Shown here: piece by piece, positions 1 through 8,400 of the stretch
Numbering within the stretch: position 1 is the stretch's first letter
Layout: the number at the start of each line of letters is the position of its first letter
NCBI GenBank assembly: GCA_021730835.1
Contig: JAKFYP010000015.1
Coordinates: 1-19,475, forward strand
Source: Alphaproteobacteria bacterium
Lineage (GTDB): Bacteria > Pseudomonadota > Alphaproteobacteria > Rickettsiales > UBA998
DNA: 19,475 nt
Direction: 5' to 3'
The notes under the pieces: generated by a model
The model's database searches: none
What the model was told of the DNA's origin: nothing
What the model saw: the letters and a program-made list of their open reading frames with translations, nothing else
Made by a program: the position numbers and the translations under genes

Positions 1-390
1 GAGAATCTCCTGCCGCTCCTCCTCGGGCAGATCCTTAATGACATAAAGCGCGTCGTCGCTTTCGAGCTGCGCAACGGCTTCAGCCGCTTTCTCCATCCCC
101 AGCGCATGAATGACATCATCGCCGACATCGGGTTGCAGGTAGGGCAGGATATGCTGGTCGAACCGGTCGCCGAGGATTTCCACCAGCCGCTGCCGGTTGG
201 CGCTGGAAAGCTGATTGAGGAGTTCAGCGGCGTCCTCAGCCACCAGCGGAGTGGCCAGACGGCGGATGGTCTCGAAATCATCTTCATCCAGCGCGTCAAT
301 GATCTCCCGCACAAACGCCTCGGACAGGATATTCCCATCATGCCCTGAAGACGAATTCTCCAGAGGAGTCATCTGCTCTGCCTCAGCCAT
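1..390 (-). CDS. mgtE: MgtE-family magnesium transporter/channel, N-terminal part (runs off the window)
   Basis: The reading frame runs from an ATG at 390-388 to the window edge, giving 130 residues without a stop. After an acidic leader of about 30 residues, the sequence matches the alpha-helical MgtE N-domain: IRRLATPLVAEDAAELLNQL, then ILGDRFDQHILPYLQPDVGD and DDALYVIKDLPEEERQEIL. In the family this cytoplasmic domain, with the CBS pair that follows it, senses Mg2+ and gates a dimeric inner-membrane channel. The CBS and five-helix membrane domains would lie beyond base 1. No strong ribosome binding site is visible. The start was chosen because it is the first ATG in frame before the acidic leader. 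It lies downstream of motB on the same strand, separated by a strong hairpin, so it is probably a separate transcript. Family assignment is fairly secure; transport of Co2+ as well as Mg2+ cannot be judged from this part. Confidence 0.85.
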   Translation of the reverse strand, partial: MAEAEQMTPLENSSSGHDGNILSEAFVREIIDALDEDDFETIRRLATPLVAEDAAELLNQLSSANRQRLVEILGDRFDQHILPYLQPDVGDDVIHALGMEKAAEAVAQLESDDALYVIKDLPEEERQEIL

Positions 391-468
391 ATTATCGCCA
401 TCATCGGGTGAAAAACGCTTAAATGCGCCCGGACTATAGCCTCAGGCATGGGGGGGCTGTCAAATCAA

Positions 469-494
469 TTACTACCGCCTTCAGGCGGTAGTAA
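469..494 (-). terminator. Perfect 11-bp hairpin after motB
   Basis: TTACTACCGCC and GGCGGTAGTAA are exact inverted repeats around a four-base loop (TTCA). The hairpin starts 14 bases after the motB stop and about 80 bases before mgtE. On the minus strand only TT-GATTT follows, so the U-tract is weak. It may be an inefficient intrinsic terminator or an mRNA 3' end stabiliser separating motB from mgtE. Confidence 0.55.
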
Positions 495-508
495 CGGGCA
501 TCTCCATC

Positions 509-1597
509 TTACGGCTTCTTATCTTCCACGGGCGCAGGCGCAGCACGTTCCTTCTCCAGCGTATCGCCCCCTTCATTCATGAAAGCCGGATCGTTCCACG
601 CCGGGTTACGCTCCGGTTTGCTCAGGGTGCTTGGCGCCGCTTTCGGCACCAGATGACGTTTCTGGAAATCCTTGACTGTATCCTGCCGCGTCGCCGGGTT
701 GCTGACTTTGGGTACGGAAAGTTCCTGCCGCCCGGCAGGTATGAAAGACTCCGGCATGGACAGATGCGAGCCGCGCAGCAGAATAATCGTAATCCGGCGG
801 TTATTTGGGGATTTAGGCTCGGCGGGCAGCAACAGCTCACGATCCGCCCGCCCGACAATCTTGGCGACACGCTCCAGTTCCATACCCTTTGAGATCAGGT
901 AGCGACGGGCAGAGAGCGCACGATCCGAGGAAAGCTCCCAGTTGCCATACCCTTTGCGCGCCAGATAGGGGGCAGCATCGGTATGGCCGGTTAAGGAAAT
1001 GAAATTTGGCATTTTATCAATCACCACTTTCATGGCGTCGAGGATACGGCGGCCAAACTCGGTAAGTTCCGAGCCGCCGGGTACGAACATTTCATTCTTG
1101 TTGGAGTCAATGACCTCGATCTTCAGACCCTCCGGCGTCTGCTCGACGATAATGTTATCGCTCAACTCGTTAAGATTGGGATCCGACTCGAACGCTTTCT
1201 TGATGGCTTCCTCGGCTTTCTCGAACAGCTTGGCATCCTTGTCGGACTCGATCATCGCATCTTTTTCCGGATTCTCCGGCGTCGGCCCCTGCGGGACGTT
1301 ACCCGGAACCAGCCCCGGCGGCGTCAGGTCGTCCTTTTTCGTGCCGTCCTCCATCGGCGCTTCACCACCCTGAAACCCGATACCGGCATGGTCTTTCACC
1401 CCGAAAACCGGCGTGAAATAATCGGCCAGCCCGTCCAGCGTTTCCTCGCTGGAAGTCGAAAGCAGCCACATCAGAAGGAAAAACGCCATCATGGCGGTGA
1501 CGAAATCGGCATAGGCGACTTTCCACGCGCCGCCATGCGCGCCACCTTCGACCTTGTTGATCTTCTTGATGATGATGGTCTGATTGACTTCGGCCAT
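509..1597 (-). CDS. motB: Flagellar motor stator protein MotB
   Basis: This 362-residue protein anchors the stator to peptidoglycan and forms the ion path with MotA. Its N-terminus is a short cytoplasmic tail followed by one membrane helix (about residues 28-48). The segment YADFVTAMMAFFLLMWLL carries the essential ion-binding aspartate at position 31, equivalent to D32 of E. coli MotB. A long linker rich in P, E and K (about 80-140) leads to an OmpA/MotB peptidoglycan-binding domain with GHTDAAP (about 204-210), then LSSDRALSARRYL and NNRRI. A further Pro/Lys-rich tail follows. I chose the ATG at 1597-1595, two bases after the motA stop, because a longer frame from 1624 would run into motA and MAEVNQTIII is the usual kind of alphaproteobacterial start. 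It is co-transcribed with motA. The aspartate context suggests H+ coupling, but the ion is inferred. Confidence 0.95.
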   Translation of the reverse strand: MAEVNQTIIIKKINKVEGGAHGGAWKVAYADFVTAMMAFFLLMWLLSTSSEETLDGLADYFTPVFGVKDHAGIGFQGGEAPMEDGTKKDDLTPPGLVPGNVPQGPTPENPEKDAMIESDKDAKLFEKAEEAIKKAFESDPNLNELSDNIIVEQTPEGLKIEVIDSNKNEMFVPGGSELTEFGRRILDAMKVVIDKMPNFISLTGHTDAAPYLARKGYGNWELSSDRALSARRYLISKGMELERVAKIVGRADRELLLPAEPKSPNNRRITIILLRGSHLSMPESFIPAGRQELSVPKVSNPATRQDTVKDFQKRHLVPKAAPSTLSKPERNPAWNDPAFMNEGGDTLEKERAAPAPVEDKKP

Positions 1598-1599
1598 GA

Positions 1600-2460
1600 C
1601 TACCCGATACTTACGCTTGAGCAAGCCTGCTCAACATCCGCGAAGGCGGGCTTGACGTGCTCTTCCAGCGCCGTACGGGCAAACTCAACGGAAACCGCCG
1701 GTGCATTCCCCTTCAGATGCGCCAGCAATCCGTTCTTGACGCAATCCATGTAGTTGACCTCAGCTGCATATTGCTCACCGACATACCGCCCGATCGGCGC
1801 GAAAATCCCGTAAGACAGTAATACGCCAAGAAAGGTTCCAACCAGCGCCGCACCGATCAGCCCGCCGAGAATCTCCGGCGGCTCGGAAATACTGCCCATC
1901 GTGGTAATCACCCCCAGAACCGCTGCGACAATACCCAGTGCCGGCATCCCGTCAGCCATATTGACGATCAGGTGTTCAATATGCTGGCCGTGCTTGCGAT
2001 GGACGGAGATTTCCCGCTCCATCAGGTCTTCCATCGTATAATAATCCTCAATCCCCATCGTCATAATACGCAGATAATCGCAGAAAAAATCCACCGCATG
2101 ATGGTTTTTGGCGAATTTAGGGGCGCTGTTAAACAGCGAACTGCCATGCGGATTTTCAACGTGGGATTCCATCTCCAGCATGCCTTTGCTGCGCATGGTC
2201 TTGAAGGTGGCGTAAAGCATCACCAGCAATTCGAGGTAATCCTTCTTTTTGTACGGGGAACCCTTGAGCAGCTTCTTGATGCTCTTGCACACATCCTTGA
2301 TGAACGGCCCCGGCGTACCCAGAATGAACGCGCCAACCGCCGCACCGAAGATAATAACGATCTCGTTAGGCTGCCAGAGCACCGCCAGCTTGCCGTGGTG
2401 CATGAGGTAACCGGCGACCACACACCCGAAAACAAACACTATACCGAAGATACTTTTCAT
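1600..2460 (-). CDS. motA: Flagellar motor stator protein MotA
   Basis: This 286-residue inner-membrane protein is the torque-generating stator partner of MotB. Helices 1 and 2 (about residues 4-22 and 33-50) are followed by a large cytoplasmic loop containing TFKTMRSKGMLEMESHVENP, the region of the conserved Arg and Glu that contact FliG. Helices 3 and 4 contain MPALGIVAAVLGVITTMGS and LLSYGIFAPIGRYV, which carry the two conserved prolines of the ion channel. Length matches the family (280-295). The start ATG at 2460-2458 gives the canonical MKSIFGIVFVFGC. The TAG stop lies two bases before motB, so the two are one operon. A sigma70-like promoter is visible just upstream. No other flagellar gene is in the window. 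Confidence 0.96.
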   Translation of the reverse strand: MKSIFGIVFVFGCVVAGYLMHHGKLAVLWQPNEIVIIFGAAVGAFILGTPGPFIKDVCKSIKKLLKGSPYKKKDYLELLVMLYATFKTMRSKGMLEMESHVENPHGSSLFNSAPKFAKNHHAVDFFCDYLRIMTMGIEDYYTMEDLMEREISVHRKHGQHIEHLIVNMADGMPALGIVAAVLGVITTMGSISEPPEILGGLIGAALVGTFLGVLLSYGIFAPIGRYVGEQYAAEVNYMDCVKNGLLAHLKGNAPAVSVEFARTALEEHVKPAFADVEQACSSVSIG

Positions 2461-2483
2461 GACGCCGCCAGAGAATCGCTAGC

Positions 2484-2511
2484 CTTATACTAGCTTTTGG
2501 TATACCGGCAA
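2484..2511 (-). promoter_or_regulatory. Putative sigma70-type promoter of motAB
   Basis: On the minus strand TTGCCG (2511-2506) and TATAAG (2489-2484) are 16 bases apart, and the -10 lies about 24 bases before the motA ATG. The -10 sits in a small inverted repeat (GCTAG...CTAGC). No start site is known; this rests on sequence match only. Confidence 0.45.
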
Positions 2512-2606
2512 TCGGTTGAAAAACCATTAATCGGCAGCGATATACGCGCAAAAAACCCCTGCTATGGCAATGCTGCAACGCCACAACGGAAATTCGCATC
2601 GTCTGT

Positions 2607-2652
2607 TATACCAATTCACTTATCTTATCGCGTATCATGGAAAGTGAATTGG
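2607..2652. repeat. Dispersed palindrome, diverged copy, upstream of motA
   Basis: CCAATTCACTT (2611-2621) and AAGTGAATTGG (2642-2652) form a perfect 11-bp inverted repeat around a 20-base loop. The left end TATACCAATTCACTT resembles the end TATAGCCGATTCACTT seen in reverse at 16345-16360, so I treat it as a diverged relative of the repeat family at 15266, 15477 and 16316. It lies in the 262-base gap between the end of tadG and motA, which holds no credible gene. Confidence 0.5.
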
Positions 2653-2669
2653 CAAGCACGACCATGCGC

Positions 2670-2712
2670 CGCGCCTTATGGCGCGTAATCGCGATCAATA
2701 CTTCATTGATCG
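2670..2712 (-). terminator. Two adjacent hairpins downstream of tadG
   Basis: CGATCAAT/ATTGATCG (2692-2699 and 2705-2712, five-base loop) lies 10 bases past the tadG stop. It is followed by CGCGCC/GGCGCG (2670-2685, four-base loop). Neither is followed by a long T run on the minus strand. They plausibly end or protect the tad transcript before the motAB promoter. Confidence 0.4.
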
Positions 2713-2722
2713 TGAAATGGTA

Positions 2723-3964
2723 TTATTTGGTGATTTGCAGGTTCAAAATCGCATCGGCTACCTTCTGGAAGGCCGTGACGATGGAAGCATCGCCTTTGCG
2801 CGCCTCGAAGTAATACGCCGGTTCGCTGGCGCATTCCTGAAAAATATCCCGAATCGTACTGCTGGGGCTATCCCCGTAGACGATTGACATAATAAAGATA
2901 CGCTGTTTCTTGGCATCCTCGCAAAACAGGCGCTGCTTGTCGTCGGCATCGGGGTTAGGCGCCATTTTCGGGTTATTCGGATCGGAAGCATCAAGTTTCA
3001 TGTTATCGCCATCGGTCAGCAACACCATGATCTTCAGAGTAGATTTATCACTAAAGTCGCCGGGGATCGGCGGCTCAACCACCTGATGCGTGAAAGCATC
3101 CTTGTCCTCAGGCCGCAATGCCATCCACGCCCCGACCGTACCAAGGTTGGTATAGGTTTCCCCCCGCACGTCAGGAATCCTGTTTTTAAGCGCATTGTAT
3201 ATTTTCATCCCGTCCTGATCCAAACTCATGGTTAACGGATTATCCGAAACGCGCACCACATTATTCGGATCAAAAAACTTGGAGTCCAGACGATTGCCGA
3301 GAATCGTGCCGTTTGGCAGTTTGACGTTTTGCTCGAAAGGAACAGCGGCGTAAAATACACGCCCGACCGAACTGCGACTCTCTACCTCCTCAACCATCTT
3401 CTTCACCGCTCCCGTCATTTCATTGTAGAAGGTGCAGGGTGGATTCTGGTATTCCGGGATACCGTTGGTATCATTCGGATCACACATGGACGGGCTATGA
3501 TCGAGCGCCAGCGCAATCTCCACGGTTTTATCGCTTCCCAGACGCGTTACCTGCGTCCGCGCCGCCATGTCGATTTCCGGAACGTTGAGAAACATTGCAT
3601 GGCCGAATATCGTCGGCATGGACACATCTATTGAGCCGAATACCGTCTGATCCGCAGGATTATAGTGAATACTGAAATCCCTGATGGCAGATCCGAGATA
3701 GTTTTTAGGATAGTTGGCCTCAAAATAACTTTTTGCCAGCGCGTCCAGTTCGGAAGCTGTGGCGCTTCCTGCTTCAGAGCCGGCGGCAAGCACTGCCGCG
3801 TCCATCGCCGCAACCGCACGGGACTTCACCATGAAGGCACGTCCCATATCAATGGCTGCGCCAATACAGATAATCAGCATAACCAACCCGAAGGCGAGAA
3901 AGATAATAATCCCTCCCTCTTCCTGTTTTCTCAGGCCGGTCAAGAGTGATAAACAGCGTCGCAT
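2723..3964 (-). CDS. tadG: TadG-like Flp pilus assembly protein with vWA domain
   Basis: This 413-residue protein starts with a Tad-type leader and membrane helix (EEGGIIIFLAFGLVMLIICIG, about residues 15-38), then GRAFMVKSRAVAAMDAAVLAAG, the typical TadE/TadG post-helix segment. A von Willebrand factor A domain follows, with the metal-site DHSPS (D155, S157, S159), a Thr-rich TYTNLG segment near 271 and LLTDGD at 315-320. TadG proteins are minor pseudopilin-like, envelope-anchored components of Tad/Flp pilus systems, which build pili for adhesion. A GAGAG ribosome binding site lies about eight bases before the ATG at 3964. It follows the second tadE gene after 31 bases, so the three tad genes form one operon. 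The Tad ATPase, secretin and Flp pilin genes are not in the window. Naming as TadG is by architecture; some relatives are only called TadE/TadG-family vWA proteins. Confidence 0.85.
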   Translation of the reverse strand: MRRCLSLLTGLRKQEEGGIIIFLAFGLVMLIICIGAAIDMGRAFMVKSRAVAAMDAAVLAAGSEAGSATASELDALAKSYFEANYPKNYLGSAIRDFSIHYNPADQTVFGSIDVSMPTIFGHAMFLNVPEIDMAARTQVTRLGSDKTVEIALALDHSPSMCDPNDTNGIPEYQNPPCTFYNEMTGAVKKMVEEVESRSSVGRVFYAAVPFEQNVKLPNGTILGNRLDSKFFDPNNVVRVSDNPLTMSLDQDGMKIYNALKNRIPDVRGETYTNLGTVGAWMALRPEDKDAFTHQVVEPPIPGDFSDKSTLKIMVLLTDGDNMKLDASDPNNPKMAPNPDADDKQRLFCEDAKKQRIFIMSIVYGDSPSSTIRDIFQECASEPAYYFEARKGDASIVTAFQKVADAILNLQITK

Positions 3965-3995
3965 GATGAAACTCTCAAATAGTGGTCGTTAAAGA

Positions 3996-4829
3996 TCAGC
4001 CCCCGATAATTACCGGCTTTGGCGGAGGCGGCGGCGGCGGCGGAGCCGGTGGCTTTGGCGGTGGAGGCGGAGCCGGTGGCTTTGGCGGAGCCGGTGGAGC
4101 CGGGGGCTTTGGCGCTGGCGGCGGAGCCGGTGGTTTCGGGCAGGTATTCGTGCATTCGCACGCCGGTTTCGGGTTAGTGTCACAATCCGGGCCGCAACAG
4201 GAAACATTATCCGTAATATTCGGAATATCCAGTGGCGTGTTCGGAAGTTTAAAGGTTTTTTGGCGTAACTGGTAGAACGCCGCGTGGTAAATCGGAGAGC
4301 CGTTAAACGGGAAAATCGAGTCAACCCCATGAATTTTAAAATTCCCGAGAATCGCATCGTAGGTATAAAAGAATTCAACCCCCATCACACCGGCTCCAGC
4401 CGAAATGGCCAGACTTCCTATATCCGCATCGCTGCCGGCGCTGCCAATCCGGCTGGTTCCGCCTGCCCCGATTTTGTGCTGCCAGACGATTTTAGCCGGA
4501 GTATCATCCGTTTCCTTGGTAATTCTGCTGATAACCGCTCCTGCCGTAGTCAGATTATAGGGACTCATCAGCGCATCCAGCGCGCCATCCAGCTTCGCGG
4601 CGTCGCCGGGTTCGGGATCGGCGACGGCTGACAGCAAATTAGCCAGCGAACCTGCGGCTTTATCGGCTTTCTGATTGACCAGAATATACCGTGTCAGTTC
4701 AACCGCGCCCAGAAAAAACAGCAGCAGCAAGGGCAGAATCAGGGCAAATTCGATAAATGCCAAACCACTATCGTTTCGCACGAAACGCGGGGTCTTAATA
4801 TGCTGCGATGTTATTTTTTTCTGTCTCAT
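3996..4829 (-). CDS. TadE-family pseudopilin with Cys-rich and Pro/Lys-rich tail
   Basis: This 277-residue protein has a prepilin-type N-terminus: basic leader, G22, LAFIE with E27 at +5, then a hydrophobic helix (ALILPLLLLFFLGAVELTRY). This is the site processed by prepilin peptidase in TadE pseudopilins. A middle domain of about 150 residues is weakly conserved. Residues about 210-230 contain six cysteines (SCCGPDC, ACEC, NTC). The last 47 residues are almost only P, K and A in KPPAPP-type repeats, ending VIIGG. The encoding DNA (about 4010-4135) is a GC-rich simple repeat. Start: I chose the ATG at 4829, which has GGA before it and lies 13 bases past the upstream tadE stop; a frame opening at 4883 would overlap that gene. 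Such a tail is unusual for TadE and may span the periplasm or bind protein or peptidoglycan partners (inference). Confidence 0.8.
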   Translation of the reverse strand: MRQKKITSQHIKTPRFVRNDSGLAFIEFALILPLLLLFFLGAVELTRYILVNQKADKAAGSLANLLSAVADPEPGDAAKLDGALDALMSPYNLTTAGAVISRITKETDDTPAKIVWQHKIGAGGTSRIGSAGSDADIGSLAISAGAGVMGVEFFYTYDAILGNFKIHGVDSIFPFNGSPIYHAAFYQLRQKTFKLPNTPLDIPNITDNVSCCGPDCDTNPKPACECTNTCPKPPAPPPAPKPPAPPAPPKPPAPPPPPKPPAPPPPPPPPKPVIIGG

Positions 4830-4842
4830 ATTCCATCCACAC

Positions 4843-5382
4843 TCAACAAGGCGTATTGCTGAAATTCTCATTTTGTACCACAACCGAAGAAGTAATAGTC
4901 ACAATTTCCTTGCCAAAAAGAGTGGCAATCAGCGGCGTATTCAGTTCCCAAGGATAGCTGACCACATAGAGCACGGCTACCCCTTTCGTGCCGAAACCGC
5001 TCGTCTCCGATTCGGAACCGTTCGGCGGATTGCTATCCTCAAAATTGGTAAAAATCGAGGTTTCGATTTGCACGGCGGTAGGATCAATGACGCCCAGTGA
5101 CAATTCGCGAATCTTATCGCGGATATACTGCGAGCGGCATTTATTAGGATCGGAGTTGTCGTCAGCCGTCGTGGAACCGCTGTAGTTGTCGCCGGTCTGG
5201 CCCAGCCGGGACGCTGTTGCAGTCGCGTTTTCGATAATGCCGCTGGCAAACATAAAGAGCGAAAACTCCACGATACCAAACACCATCAGCACCAGCACAG
5301 GAAGCAAAAAAGCGAATTCTATCAGCGTCGCGCCTTTTTCATCGGCGCGAAAACGACCGGAAACCCGAAAGGGATGACGCAT
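4843..5382 (-). CDS. tadE: TadE-family pseudopilin
   Basis: This 179-residue protein is a standard-length TadE. It has a basic leader (MRHPFRVSGRFRADEKG), a prepilin cleavage context G17 followed by ATLIE with E22 at +5, and a membrane helix (FAFLLPVLVLMVFGIVEF). The typical ENATATASRLGQTG segment follows the helix. The C-terminal part is beta-rich and contains VLYVVSYPWELNTPL. TadE is processed by the Tad prepilin peptidase and acts as a minor pilin in Flp pilus assembly at the inner membrane. It is the first of three tad genes, with a candidate promoter in the 67-base gap after addA. Two cysteines (one internal in NKCRS, one terminal in NTPC) could form a disulfide. Confidence 0.88.
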   Translation of the reverse strand: MRHPFRVSGRFRADEKGATLIEFAFLLPVLVLMVFGIVEFSLFMFASGIIENATATASRLGQTGDNYSGSTTADDNSDPNKCRSQYIRDKIRELSLGVIDPTAVQIETSIFTNFEDSNPPNGSESETSGFGTKGVAVLYVVSYPWELNTPLIATLFGKEIVTITSSVVVQNENFSNTPC

Positions 5383-5418
5383 ACGCTATACTTACCCATT
5401 AAACAGAAATTGTTACAA

Positions 5419-5447
5419 ATATTAACACGAATACTGGTTTGAGGCAA
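5419..5447 (-). promoter_or_regulatory. Putative sigma70 promoter of the tadE-tadE-tadG operon
   Basis: On the minus strand TTGCCT (5447-5442) and TAATAT (5424-5419) are exactly 17 bases apart. The -10 lies 36 bases before the tadE ATG, in the short AT-rich gap after the addA stop. This is the best -35/-10 pair in the window and suggests the tad genes do not depend on addA read-through. Confidence 0.6.
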
Positions 5448-5449
5448 AT

Positions 5450-8400
5450 TTAAAACGGCATTTCATAGAGCATCGGGCCTGCCGTGTAAAGCAATGAGGC
5501 CCGAATCCGGCGGTTTGGATAGAGACCGGCGACCAGTTGGCGATACATAGCCATCTGACGCACATAAGCAGCGGGCGGCTCACCGTCAGGCGGCAGAGAA
5601 TCGGTTTTGAAATCAATGATATGCACCTCGTCATCGGTGATCACCAGCCGGTCAATGCGCCGCAGAAGCGTGCTATTCCCGCTTTTTGCCGCCAGCGGAA
5701 CCTCAGCCCGCGATCCGGGGCCGAACAAAGAGGAAAAATCCGGGTGATTCAGTATCTTCATTGCTTCTGCTACCATATCGCCGCGCATAGTTTCACTGAA
5801 ATGGCGGGAGGTATGCAGCGCCAGATAGCGCATCGCCGCCGCCTCGCGCTCCCCGGCAGGCAAAGCGGGCAGTAATTGCAGCAGCCGGTGGATCATCTCC
5901 CCCCGCCTGACCTGACGAATGCGGGACGTATCTCCCGGCAAAGGCGGTATTTCCGGCTCGTCTTGCGGCGCAGGCGCAACCGCCGCAACCGGATGCAGGA
6001 AATAATCCGGCAAGGGTGACAACGGAGTGTCGCTTTTTTGCCGCTCCTCCTCCTTCTCGCCTTCGCCCGGATTAATGTAGCGCCATAATACGCCTTCCGT
6101 CAGCCCTTCCGCCTGCACTTCTTCACATCCCGGCAGGGTGCGCATACCCTCCTCAACCAGCCGATACCAGCAGGTTTTTGGAATGTTTATTTCTCCCTGA
6201 TAGCCGCAGATATACAATTCATCTTCGGCGCGGGTCATGGCAACGTAAAGCTGGCGATGATATTCGCGGGTGCGGGCGGCATCCTCCTGCTCCAGCAACG
6301 CCAGCAGCAGAGCAGGCATTTCCTCTTTGCGCGGCGAAAACAGGGCGGCGGGCGCCCCCTCCCCGTCCAGCGACAGGATATTGTCGTCCAGCCTCCCCTT
6401 CTTTGGCAGCGTCGCCGTATCGGGCAGAAAGACGACCGGCGCTTCAAGCCCCTTGGCCCCGTGCACGGTCATGATCCGCACCTTGCCGCCCGCCTGCTCC
6501 ATATCGCGCTTGATCATGGCCTCCCCCTCGCCAAACCATTGCAGAAAACCCTGAAGCGAGGGTGTATGGCTTTCCTCGTAGCGCCGCGCTTCATCGAGAA
6601 ACAGCGCCAGCGCCTCGGCGGCGTCTTCCCCGAGCCGGGCGAGGAAACGGCGGCGGCCATCGCGCCGGTAGAGCAATTCGGCGAATATGGCGTAGGGTGA
6701 GAGGTAATCCGCCGCGCCCAGCAGCGCTTTTAACTCCTGTGCGGCGGCGGCGCAACGCGGGCAGGAGGAAGCACGGGCGTTAAGCCGCTCCCGGAGCGAG
6801 GCTTCACCCCGGTCATTGCACAGAACAAAGAGATCGTCATCATCGAGGCCGTATAGCGGCGATTTCAGCAACGCGGCAAGTGAAAGATCATCCTCGGGCA
6901 ACAGCAGAAATGCCACCAGCGCCAGCAAATCCTGCACGGCGATATGCTCTGTAAGCTTCATGCGATCCAGCCCGGCGACCGGCACGCCATGCTCGCGTAA
7001 CCGGCGCAGCAAATGCCCGACCAGTTTCGAGCGCGTGCGCACGAGGATCATCACGTCGCCGGGGCGCACGGGCCGTTGGCGGGCGGGCAACTCGCGCCCT
7101 TCGGCAAACCATTTTGCCAGCGTCGCGGCGATAGTTTGAGCCAGTAACGCATCGGCGGATTTTCTCCGGCGCGGCATGTCGGGCAACAGCCATGTCTCAT
7201 GCTTTTCCTTCTTTTCGACGGAAATTAGCGGCCATAGCTCGACCCGCCCCGGCCTGTTTGCGCGAAACGGGTAATGGCGAACCGGCCCTTCCCGCTCCCC
7301 CAGCCCGTCACGCGCCGGGCCGGAGAACACCGCATCCACCAGCGCCAGCACGGCGGGCGTCGAGCGAAACGATACGTCCAGCCCGATCTCGCGGAAGGGA
7401 TGCCCGGCCTCCTCCGCCGCCGCAGCGAATTTGCGGCGAAAGCGATCGAACGCTTCCGGAGCGGCCCCCTGAAACCGGTAGATGGATTGCTTCTCATCGC
7501 CGACGGCAAACAGGCTCGGTTGTGATTCACGCCTGCCCTGCCCGGCGAAAAACTCCGCGCACAGGGCGCTGGTCAACTCCCATTGCTCATGACTGTTATC
7601 CTGTGCTTCATCAATCAGCACATGATCAATCCCGCCATCGAGTTTATAAAGCACCCAGTCCATTGATACGCTGCTATGCAACAGGCGCGTGGCATGGAGA
7701 ATCAGATCGTCGTAATCGAGCATGCCCTTGCGGCGCCTGAGCGCGGCGTAACGTTCAAACAGCGCTCCGGCAAGGCGCAGCATCGCGGCGCTGATGGCGG
7801 CGGTGCGAATGGCGCGCACCTGCTCGCGCAGCGCCATAACGCGGTTGGCTTCCTCCTGCAATAATTCGGCGGCTTCGGGATAAAAGGCAATCACATCCTT
7901 AGTAAATAGTCGTTTTCTTACATGCCCTTCTCCTGCCAGATAGGCACTGCAATAGGCGTCAAAAACCTGCATTCCCTCCGGCGGCACGGCAATGCTTTCC
8001 CGTATTGCCTCCCCAAGGTTCCGGTCGGTTACCTTCTCCAGCCCCACCAGTATTTTCGCCGCCCGCAACAGGCGCAAACGCCGCTCATCGGGCGTAAAAT
8101 GCGCCTGCCACAATGCTTCCTCACTGTCCTCCGGCTTCACTCCCAGCGCCGTATAAATCCGGCGGATGGCCGCATCCGGCCCTCCCGGCGTCAGCCATAC
8201 CGGCTCCAGCGACCGGCGTTTTTTAATCAGCGCATCCAGTAGTTTGCCAAATCGCTGTTCATCCAGCTCACCGGCCAGCAGCGTCAGCGCCTGCGTCAGA
8301 TGCGGCCCATGCGCATCCGTCAGCAGGCCATGCGCGGCGTCGCGCAGTAACTCGGAGGCCATAGGCTCATCAAGCAGCGTAAAATGCGGCGGCACGCCCG

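Noticed and set aside
2497..2688. 63-residue plus-strand open frame in the motA-tadG gap
   Set aside because: It runs through the motA promoter and a palindromic repeat, and has no ribosome binding site or recognisable content.
2670..2712. Possible tRNA or small RNA from the paired hairpins
   Set aside because: There is no cloverleaf, T-loop or CCA-like end; the two hairpins are better read as 3' end structures of tadG.
3982..4275. Gly-rich plus-strand open frame (GFGGGGG repeats)
   Set aside because: It is the complement of the Pro/Lys-rich tail codons of the TadE-like gene, which has a convincing prepilin leader and operon context.
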